Of a stretch of 64,000 nucleotides of DNA, positions 32,801 to 44,441 are shown piece by piece. Both the position numbers and the translations under genes were made by a program. The first letter of the stretch is position 1; every line of letters begins with the position of its first letter. The notes under the pieces were generated by a model that was given only the letters and a program-made list of their open reading frames with translations, was not told the origin of the DNA and made no database searches. Source of the stretch: Elysia chlorotica (Eukaryota > Mollusca > Gastropoda > Plakobranchidae); assembly GCA_003991915.1 (NCBI GenBank), contig RQTK01000915.1, forward strand, positions 1 to 64,000, in the 5' to 3' direction.

Positions 32801-35800
32801 TTCCCTATCCCCAATTGGTCCAATTCAATATGTACCAACCGCTCTACCTGAGCGCCATTGTGCGGTGTGCCCATAAGTATGATTACAATAGAAAGGGAAG
32901 GGGCTATCATCACTCGAACCGGAGCCGTTGTCCCCCTTTCCTCCCTCTTTGTGGTTTCCTTTCCAACTTGACCAACTCTTACACAGCGAGTCACTTTGTT
33001 GTGTCAATAGATCTAAGAAAGAAAGACTTAGGTCTACCACGGCAATGAGGAAATGAAGCCCAGTTAGAGAGAAGGAAAGAGAAAGAGGAGGAATTGAAGA
33101 ATTGAAACCTAAGAACACTTTTGTTTAAAAAATGTAATTAAAAATAAGCAACAACAAAAAACACTTTATAATGGAAACAAAAGTGAATTGTAATAATATG
33201 CCATAAATATTTATTGTTAACTGTATAAAAAAACATAGTCAGTGGATTCTTATAAACAAATTATTCTTAAAATAATAAAAATGTAAATTTTCACATTTCT
33301 TTTTATCGTATTAAATTTAAATGTAAAACTCAGATCTGTCTACACAATTAAAGCACAAACTGTCAGTGTCACTACATTTCTTATGCAGCTCAGATGATAT
33401 TAAATCAAAATGAATGAAGATAACAACAAAAAATTAAATATATGTAAACTACAGTGAGGGTATTCTGATAAGAAATACAAATTTAACTGTACATTTTAAT
33501 TGGTCATATATTTTAAGTATATAATCCGTGAATATTTTTTTTTCCATTTTAAAACGGCCATTGTAATTGCCAAACAATAATTGTTGTAAATAATTGAACT
33601 GTGAACACCCACATCACTGCGTAGTAAAAGAAATATATCGTTGAATCACAAAAAATACTCTCAGAAAAACGAAAATATCAGGTACTTACAGCTAAACTGT
33701 TGACATGCACTTAAAATGTAAAGTAAAACAAGAGTAAGATTAGCAGTTTTCTCATAAATTGACTAAAAGAAATTCACTATTTGAAAACATTAATTCAATT
33801 GGCACAGAAAGCTAGTTTTACCAACAGAAGTGATATTATGTAAAAGGCAAAAGATTTACGTACACCTGTTGCCCGTCTATCCAACGTTTTATTCGGACTC
33901 CTTCCTAAAATAAGATCCGGTGTATTTCCTCATTGATGATTCAGTTTGAACCAAGAATAGTCTCAAACAAAATTACTATTAAAACAAGTTGAAATTACAT
34001 TCAATTTTATTTTATTTCTGGATTTCCTTTTTAGAATACTCATCTTATTTTCATTTTCTGTCGTGAATTAATTTAGTTGATTGGTTAAAATATAGGTCAC
34101 CTCGATACGGCCTTGTGACTAGGGAGAACATTCGACTTAAGCTGGCTTAAATTTAGGCCCACAGTTGGAACAAACAGCTCAAGAAAAGCCTATGTAAAGT
34201 ATGTTGCTCGCCATATGGGTGAATCTAATTAGACCACACAAAGCAACATTTCAAAATGAAGCCACTGGAATAGTTTTTATTTCATTTTACAATACAAAGC
34301 TTGCTGAGCTAAGACTGGTGCAGGGAGAGTGGTGGAAAATTACTTTGATAGTACCGGTACAGTAACTGTTCACCAGTAACTGTTCACGTTGTGATATTTT
34401 TGTCTTCACTTTCTCGCCACATAAAAAAAATAAACTTTTTCAGTTGTCAGATCAAAAATGTTTTTAATTTATAAGCCAAACATGGCCTACCGGGCATTTT
34501 TATATATCTTTTAGTTATAACTACGTGCATACCCGGTAACAACTACAGCTACGATACTCATCAGTAGAAAGACGCAATTGTGTAATACAGGTACCTCTTT
34601 GTAGTTCAAACAAGACCATACATTAGTTATTACTCAAGGCTATGTTTTATGATACATTATGCCCCTGAAGGTATCATGATCGTAGTTTCAACTAAATAAA
34701 TGTGATGGTATACAGCTTACAGCTGGTACAGAAAAATGTAAAATATTCATCTAAAAATAGTAATTGACCAGCGTTGAGGAAATAGCAGTTGGTAGACAAA
34801 AACCACTAGTGTCCGAATCGTTTGTTGTTGATTCAGTTACTTGCTTATTGACACAGTGACACCATATTTTTCACACACTTGAAACAAACAAAATAAATTC
34901 AAATTTTGTCGATTGTTTATTCACCCAGTTAGCCACTGTGGCATATTTCAGCCTCACCCTGGTCAGGCAGGATACGAACCCGCGCAAACAACTTATATAC
35001 TGGCGCTCCTCATTAGTGTTATCATGACTATCTTCAACAACACCTCTATCAGCGTGGCAATACACCTCCTATCTTAACTTCTATTTTCCCTCATTCAAGG
35101 GCCATCATCATGATCCTCACAACCAGCATCATTCATTAATATTAGTAAACAAGCGGTACTATAAATAAATATCAAATATTGAGATTAAACAAGGAATGAT
35201 TATATGTCATTGTTAAAACTCTTCTTAACCACAACAGGGTGGCATATACAAGTCGTTGAGACCAGTGTTTAACCTACCTTATATCGTGGCCTTCCCTAAA
35301 CCCATGTGTTAGAGCCTAGTTCGCAGAACTAGTCTGGGCTATTTTTAGATGGGATCCCGAATATCAAGTCCAATAGTCGGGCAACATGTGCGAGTAAATC
35401 TTCTGCCTATGTAAAATGTTCAAATTCCCTGATACAGTGATAGTGATACCAGTGTCTCAAGTACAATACAGAAAATGCAAGTTGTAAACAAAAATGTCTT
35501 TACATAGAGAAAAAAGGTAGGAGAATCCTTGTCTAGGAATATGCAAACACTTAAATTGAGTAGCTCAACATGACATACAAATCAAGGATTTTACATCGCA
35601 TAGCAGGTAAATAACAAAAAAACAAAAAAAGTTTTTTGATTTAGAAATAGAAAGTGAGCTCCGGTGCACACAAAAATAATGATTGTTTATGTCATGCATC
35701 AGAAAAATTGGAGGAGAAACAGAAACAAATTTGAGATTTTTTCCTCTAAGAACCATTCTCCAAAAATGGGAACAAAACATCCACCCCCATTAACCAGTGA

Positions 35801-36301
35801 TCGTTTTGTAACAATTATTCAACAAATGTTGCAGAGTTGTTCTAACTTCTAGGAATGATAAAGGATGACACAGCCATTGCTACAAAGGAATCAAAAACCG
35901 GAAAGACAGAAAAATATAAAAATTGAACTTGCATGAAATGAGATAGTATTACTAGTAACTTATTTATTGAACAAATCCATGAAAAGAAAAAACAACTAAA
36001 TGAACTTGAAAGAGTTGGTAACTTTTGTTCTCTTCCTTCAGATTCAGAGCGTGAAACACAAGTTTGAGGAAATATGAACCTCCAATCAGAAGTTAATTAT
36101 AATGCTTTTCATGAAATAATACACACAAGTAATTTGTGTTGGATTAAGTAGAAAATAAATTGTTCATCACTTAGTCTCATGTTTTTTTTAATACATGCGA
36201 ACATTTCTTTTTGAAAAATTTCACTGTTAGGAATAAACCTATTGCACTCAAAGATAAGTATGATTAATTCCTGTCACATGAACTTTCTGCAATTAAAGGA
36301 T
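29886..36301. other. Intergenic DNA between the convergent PCMT1 and LRP11
   Basis: AT-rich, with only short frames. The one item I can point to is a minus-strand B-box-like GGGTTCGTATCCTGCC near 34965-34985, which may be a decayed tRNA-derived SINE. No gene or RNA was recognised. Confidence 0.5.
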
Positions 36302-36307
36302 TTTATT
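36302..36307 (-). terminator. Candidate poly(A) signal of LRP11
   Basis: AATAAA on the minus strand, about 175 nt downstream of the LRP11 stop codon. Confidence 0.45.
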
Positions 36308-36480
36308 TAGGAATGCCAACAAAGGCAACTTGTTTTAATTACACACAAATTTTTAAAGAAAAATTACTTCTTTTCCTGCAAAAGGAAGACTTTATAAGAA
36401 TATAATAATTATTATAGTAAGCCCTGCTAAACATATAAGATTTACCCTTGCAATTTTGCCAGTAGCTTGGATGCCAAGCC

Positions 36481-36688
36481 TTATAAGTACATGCCATTGA
36501 TAAGGTAATCTGCTTCATTCTGGTTTAGTGGCCTTCCCTTGCTCAGTCTATGCTTGAATCCTCGTAACCGACAAGCAACCATGACAAGAAGGACAAGCGT
36601 CAGGGCCAGGCCAAGTGAGAGAGCAACGATGGGTCCTTCAGCATTTCCACCTCCTGGGCTGGCTATGATTACCTTTTCTCTGCTGAGG
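36481..36688 (-). CDS. LRP11: LRP11 exon: transmembrane helix and cytoplasmic tail
   Basis: Acceptor TTGTTTGTTTCAG. Encodes LSREKVIIASPGGGNAEG, the helix IVALSLGLALTLVLLVMVAC, a basic stop-transfer RLRGFKHRLSKGRP and the C-terminus DYLINGMYL, then TAA. The tail is about 30 residues. Confidence 0.95.
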
Positions 36689-39600
36689 CTGAAACAAACA
36701 ATGTCCAGACACATTAGTTATAATTTCATATTCTTATATATATATATATAAGCTCTTTTTACCAAATTATTCAATAGGTACATAAAAAAGTACATAAAAA
36801 ATTAATCCTCGAAATAAGATTCATGCCGCATGTATTGATTATTATTCTTAACCAATAGGATATCAATAAATGAATCAAATACAGTACAATGGACTACAGC
36901 AAAGATATTTGAGTAGGTCTCTTAGTGTTTGGCATATGAGAGATATTTTTGTACTTCTTAATTTGAAATAGGTATGGCAATTTCAAATTATAACGGGTAA
37001 ATTAAAATAACTTTCAGACTTTTAGACTTGTAATTGTAGAACATTTCATAATTGCAACTTGACTTTAAAAATCCGTTAACTCTTTAAACACGAGCTGCCG
37101 CAGTGTGCGACAGGCAAAACCATTACAAAAAAATGACAGAAAACGAAAAAAACACCCTCTCTAAAATATACGTCAAAACATCATACATGGAATGAGCATG
37201 AGGGCTTAAAGAGTTCATCATCAAGTACCATGCCTCATAGCGTTGGTGATCATGTCCCTCAATATCTCTCTTTCTCTGGTTAGTTTCATCATCTCTGTAA
37301 CCTTTGATATTTGTAGCCATTCCTTCATCCCGTCTGCCATTTTTTCTCTTTGCCTTCCTTGACTGCGTTTCCCATCAATCATTCCTGTTGTCACTAGATG
37401 TTCTAGTCCCTCTCTTCTCATCATGTGGCCAAAGAATGTTGTTTGCCTTTTCCTCACCTTGTTAATTATTGATGGTTTTGCCTGAGCTTCTTCTAAAACT
37501 TCTTTGTTTGATTTCTTTTCTGTCCAAGAGATGCGGAGCATTCGTCTTAAAAACCACATTTCTATTGCTTTCAGTTTCTTTTCTATCTGCTTTGACACCG
37601 TCCACGCCTCGCAACCATACATTAGAATAGGTTCTATGTAGCACTGAAGGACCCTTTTTCTTGTTTGGATGGAGATGCGCTTATTTGTTAAGATGGTTTT
37701 CATGCGCTGGAAACTTGCCTTTGACTGCGCTATGCGAGATGATATTTCGATGTTGTTTCTGCCATCGCCTGATATTATTGCCCCTAGATATTTAAAGCGG
37801 TCACTTTGTTTGAGTTTGGTTCCTTTGATATAGATTTCACTCGTTGGCGATATCTGTTCCTTGCTGATAACCATTACCTCTGTCTTTTTACTGTTCAGTT
37901 CTAATCCTTTTTTCCTGCTCTCCTCTTCTACAATGTTTACTAAATTTTGTAGATCATTGTTGTTTTCTGCTAACAATACTGTATCGTCGGCATATCTAAG
38001 GTTGTTGATATTGTGACCTCCCACTTTTATTCCAGGATGTCCTTCTAAGTTTCGCATGATTATTTCACTGTAAAGAGAGAAAAGGTCTGGAGAGAGCACA
38101 CATCCTTGTCTTACACCACGCTTTATTTGTTGGAAAGTACTGATTTCCCCATCAACTCGCATTGCTGCTGTTTGTTCCCAATATATGTTTTTGATCACCC
38201 TTAGATCCTTTCCATCCACCTTTAACTTTGTCAGTTGCGTGATTATCTCATCGTGGCGTACTCTGTCAAATGCTTTGGTGTAGTCGATAAAGCATAAATA
38301 CACGTCTTTCTTCACTTCTAAAGCTCTTTCAAGCAAATTTCGGAGAATGAATATAGCATTTGTCGTTCCTTTTCCCTCTACGAATCCACAAAAGTACATA
38401 AAATCCTCGAAATAAGATTCATGCCGCATGTATTGATTATTATTCTTAACCAATAGGATATCAATAAATGAATCAAATACAGTACAATGGACTACAGCAA
38501 AGATATTTGAGTAGGTCTCTTAGTGTTTGGCATATGAGAGATATTTTTGTACTTCTTAATTTGAAATAGGTATGGCAATTTCAAATTATAACGGGTAAAT
38601 TAAAATAACTTTCAGACTTTTAGACTTGTAATTGTAGAACATTTCATAATTGCAACTTGACTTTAAAAATCCGTTAACTCTTTAAACACGAGCTGCCGCA
38701 GTGTGCGACAGGCAAAACCATTACAAAAAATGACAGAAAACGAAAAAAACACCCTCTCTAAAATATACGTCAAAACATCATACATGGAATGAGCATGAGG
38801 GCTTAAAGAGTTCATCATCAAGTACCATGCCTCATAGCGTTGGTGATCATGTCCCTCCATATCTCTCTTTCTCTGGTTAGTTTCATCATCTCTGTAACCT
38901 TTGATATTTGTAGCCAATCCTTCATCCCGTCTGCCATTTTTTCTCTTTGCCTTCCTTGACTGCGTTTCCCATCAATCATTCCTGTCGTCACTAGATGTTC
39001 TAGTCCCTCTCTTCTCATCACGTGGCCAAAGAATGTTGTTTGCCTTTTCCTCACCTTGTTAATTATTGATGGTTTTGCCCACCATCTTATATCTGTTCAA
39101 AACACTTCAGTGTTTGATTTCTTTTCTGTCCAAGAGATGCGGAGCATTCTTCTTAAAAAACACATTTCTATTGCTTTCAGTTTCTTTTCTATCTGCTTTG
39201 ACACCGTCCACGCCTCGCAACCATACATTAGAATAGGTTCTATGTAGCACTGAAGGACCCTTTTTCTTGTTTGGATGGAGATGCGCTTATTTGTTAAAAT
39301 GCGCTGGAAACTTGCCTTTGACTGCGCTATGCGAGATGATATTTCGATGTTGTTTCTGCCATTGCCCCTAGATATTTAAAGCGGTCACTTTGTTTGAGTT
39401 TGGTTCCTTTGATATAGATATCACTCGTCGGCGATATCTGTTCCTTGCTGATAACCATTACCTCTGTCTTTTTACTGTTCAGTTCTAATCCTTTTTTCCT
39501 GCTCTCCTCTTCTACAATGTTTACTAAATTTTGTAGATCATTGTTGTTTTCTGCTAACAATACTGTATCGTCGGCATATCTAAGGTTGTTGATATTGTGA

Positions 39601-42600
39601 CCTCCCACTTTTATTCCAGGATGTCCTTCTAAGTTTCGCATGATTATTTCACTGTAAAGAGAGAAAAGGTCTGGACGAGCACACATCCTTGTCTTACACC
39701 ACGCTTTATTTGTTGGAAAGTACTGATTTCCCCATCAACTCGCATTGCTGCTGTTTGTTCCCAATATATGTTTTTGATCACCCTTAGATCCTTTTCATCC
39801 ACCTTTAACTTTGTCAGTTGCGTGATTATCTCATCGTGGCGTACTCTATCAAATGCTTTGATGTAGTCGATAAAGCATAAATACACGTCTTTCTTCACTT
39901 CTAAAGCTCTTTTAAGCAAATTTCGGAGAATGAATATAGCATTTGCCGTCCCTTTTCCCTCTACGAATCCACATTGTTCTTCTGCTATTTCAGGTTTAAT
40001 TTTATTTCTGACACGCTTCATGATAATTCTTAGAAGTATTTTGATCATGTGGCTCATGAGGCTTATAGTTCTGTGGAGTTCACATTCTGTTGCACCTGGT
40101 TTTTTCGGTAGTGCTATGAAGATTGATTTGGTGATGTCTGCTGGAATTTGGCCTGTTCAGCAGTGAAGTGATTTTATCAATTCCATAATCGTCAAGTGCT
40201 TCTAAAAGTTCCACTGATATATTGTCCGTCCCAGTTGCCTTTCCAGCTTTTATTTTCCTCATTGCTGCGCGGACTTCATCTTTCATTATGGGTGGTCCAG
40301 CAAAGTTGCTCTTTGTTACGTTGAAATCTTTCCTCTCATCTTTAAACAGCTCGCCAATGTATTCTGACCATCTTTCTAGTATCTTTTCTTTTTCCATGAT
40401 CATTTTACCATCTTTTCCTTTAAGGCATCCTGTAGATGAGCATGTTTTCTTTCCTGTTATTTCATCTATGTTTCTATACATATTTTGTTGAGTGCCATTT
40501 CGAAAAAGCTCAATGTCTCTGCATTTATCGTTGATCCAATTTTCTTTTGCTTCATCACACTTTTTCCTGATTTCCTTGTTTAGAATTCCGTATTTATCTT
40601 CGTTATTAAAGAGTTAAGTAAAGAGAAAAAAAAGGAAGGATTTACAGCAGCTGCCATGGTCTATGCATTTCTTAATTTTCAACAAGAACAAAAAATACAC
40701 AATAAAAGCATCTGTCAGAGTTCGTAAGAACTGAACTTTTCATTAAGTACCTGGATACAAACAAGTGCTCAGGACCACTGTTGTCATCATTCTTGGAGAT
40801 GTAGCTCTGAGACTTGGTGCTCCCAGACAATGGGTTCTTGGTGATTGTGGGACTCTTGTGCACAAATGAAGGTTCAGGTGTGCTGAGTTTGGTTTTATCT
40901 GAACTTTTTGGGTTCAATTTCCCATCATTTTTTGACAATTCTAGAACATGTATATGAAAGATAGAAGAGAGAAGTTTGCAAGCCGTTATAACAATATATA
41001 TAAATTAGACGAAACTTACTTGTAAGGTGAAGTATAATTATGATTCTGTCGTCCTGACTTATTCATAGAATTTATCTCAGATGGAGTGACTAGGCATGTG
41101 CAAAAACCACTCTTCACAATGAGGAAGCTGTTTCATGATGTGTGTGAAGATCAGGAAGGTGACTGTGTTCACAGCCATATATATCCAAAATAAAATTGCA
41201 TCCCAAGAGCTCTTGACTAATACTAACATAAAAATAATGATAACCACAGGAGGGATGGGGAGGGAGCTAAATTCTATGAATACATCAGGACGACAGAATA
41301 ATAATTATTCTTCACCTTACAAGTAAGTTTCATTTAATTTATATATTATGTCGTCCTTGATTATTCATAGAATACAGCTGAGACTTCAAAGCCAGACAGG
41401 TTTCTAATTAAAGGAAACAGTGCACTAGCACTATCAGAAGAGATAGGTTTGTTATAAAATTTTGCAAAAGTAGCTTCGTTTTTCCGGCCAGCAGTTTTTA
41501 CTACATTTAAATTTTAGCACAAACTGCACAATAAATGAAACAACTAGTTAGTGGTTGTAATAAATTGAAATATCAAGAAAAAAGGAGAATAAAACACAGA
41601 GCTCTTGAGATCAAGTGGTTCCGCCACGAGTGTCACACAACTAGTGGTTTCTGCGCATGTCTGATCACTGCACCTCAGCTGCATTCTATGAATAGTCAAG
41701 GACGACAAAATCTATTTTCTTCTTCTAAAAATCCATATTCTAGACAAAATCTTGGATAAACCTTAATTCTTTTCCAATTGGAAACTTGAAGAACTTTGTT
41801 GTTTTTTTTTAATGAAAAAATTACATTGACTGATCCTTAAATATCTTGTGAAGAAAAATCAATATATAAAACATTTTTAAGACATGCAATAAAACCATAT
41901 TCTATAGATCCTCCATGTATACAAATTTGCTTTAAAAAAAAAAAAAAGTTTATACAAAGTGTAAGATTGTTGTATCAGATCTGTCATGATCTTGTGAGAA
42001 ATGCCTATTTCAAATGATGCTATGCTCTCATTGTTATTGATGATGAGAAAAACAGTTTTTTTGAAGAAAAGTTGTCAAAAAAATATCCTTGGTCTTCTCC
42101 TTAACTTGAATGTTCTCAGCGTAAAAAACAAACTTTATTTATCTCATGGTTTACCTGCAAAGGATTTAACAGGGGCCGCCACAGTTGGAATGCTGCTTTG
42201 CACATCTTCCGGTTTATGTTTTGAAATTTGCCCTATGCAAAATAGTATAAAACATTTGTGTAATTCACTGAATAAAATTTTGAAATTACATACAAAACAT
42301 AATTGTTACTATTCTTTTTTTCCTAGCTCTATCCTAATACTTTAAGTATATGTGATATTTATATGATTGTAGAATTAGTTCCTTGATCTAAATACAGAGG
42401 ATCAGTTGTTTAATTGCAAAAAAGAGATGTAGACAATATGGGTGAGCAAAAAGCTAATATTTTTCATAAAGAAGAAAAGATTATAATAAAGTTGGACTTA
42501 AATTATATTAAGAATATTGTTGATTTACATGTGCCATCATTTGACATAATTTAAATAAATAAGCAGAAGTGATTTCTTATCACTTTACTTGTTTAAAAAA

Positions 42601-44376
42601 AAATAGAAGAGCTATAACATCAATTAAAAAAATAGATAATCACCTTAAAATAATCTTCCGATTAACCATTGCCCTTTTTTTTTCTATTGCTACAGAAATG
42701 TCCTTACCTGGTGCTGTATCTTCTGATTTCAATTTCCCATGTGTTTGTACTAGCGGAAAATCTGTTACACATAAAAGAAGAAAAAATTGTTGGCATTTGT
42801 ATGATGCCTCACATAATGGGAGGGGGACAAAAGTATGTCTAAATTCTATAAATGTCTGAGAAATGGTAAAATCAAGGATCTATGTAATAATATAGGTAAA
42901 AAGTAATTTGTATCAACAGATTAGCAAAATAGATCATCAGATGTAGTGTATGCTTTATTCTGTTCTGTTTTAAAATTTAAGAGGTGTTCATTGTAGTCTT
43001 TCCGAAATGAAAATTTATGTAACAAATTTATTTACACAAAACATTGCCCACAGGTTGGGTCCATTTTGCAAGCATAAGTGACAGAAAAAAAGGAACTTGA
43101 CATAGTAGGCCTACTGGGGCAAAAATTGTGAATGGAAAGACATATCCAATTACTATATCAATACATGAAATCAAACATGAAAATGTGCTGTTTAAAATGG
43201 AATGCTGTGCATCCACACAAAGAAAACAAAATCACAACAGTTGCAGATATATAAAAGTGTATTCTACAAATTCAACACCTTCACACAAGCTAAATGAGTC
43301 ATTTAGATAAAAAAACAAAAACAAAAAACAAGACTTATTACGTGTCAGATTTTCCTGCTCTACGCTCATTCTTTTTCTATCTTTTTTCTTCAAAAAAGGT
43401 AGCTCTCATTTGCTGATACCGAAATGCTGCCTTAAAAAATTCACATGCATTCAAACTTTAAGCTTTAATAATGGGACGGGACAAAAGATATTCAATTGAT
43501 TTTAGGACAAGGGTAGGGTTCTTCAATCCCTATTTCTTTATCAGAATTTAATTTCCCTAAATGAGCAAAAATGGTTCACACAATTCAACCGTCAAACTTT
43601 GAAGAAAGGGTTTTCTAGACATTAGTATGTTCAATTAATTTAAGTTTTATTTAATTATTATTGTCAAACTTACAACACCTAGAGGCCTTGAAAGTTAAAG
43701 AAAGAAAGACCGGATGCATAAAGAGTGTTCCACAGATCTGTTTCACAGATTTTAACCACATACATGCATACTAAAAGAAATAAATAAGTTGTTTGCCTAA
43801 ATTCATCAAATGTGGACGGGAGTAAAATATAAAATATTAAGGGAAAAAGATGACAGGTTAATATAAAAAAACAAACAAACGAAAAATGTGATAAACCATA
43901 ATATGTAATCACCACTTAACATTCAATAAAAATACTTTGCAATACTTAGGGAAGGCATGCAGTAAATCATTGTCTTTACAAAAAGCCACAAGTACTGTCT
44001 TATTTCTTAATGGTTCAAACTAAACTTGAAATATATCTTTCATAAAAAGTGGATCCAAATTTTTCTAATATGGTTTGATTCTTTTTTTTTTTTTTTTTTT
44101 GAAAATTTAAAAAAAAAGTAAAAGGGGGAAAAATCGCTACAAAGAAAAGCTGCATACATTACAGGAAGTGGCTATTTACCCGGTTACCGGACAAACAGCC
44201 AAAAGGCTATTCCTCCGGTAACCGGATAAATAGCCAAAAGGCTATTCCTCCGGTAGTCTTGGGTTGGAATTGCTTGGTGATCAAACTATTGGTTGTGACA
44301 GCTGTCTCACATAGAAACATAATGATGTATTTAAATCTGTAGGTGGCACCAAATATTATTATTATTACTAGTATTA

Positions 44377-44441
<65 letters not shown>

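Noticed and set aside
32825-32925. tRNA-like A and B box motifs
   Set aside because: On the minus strand the B-box-like sequence precedes the A-box-like sequence, so they cannot form one tRNA promoter.
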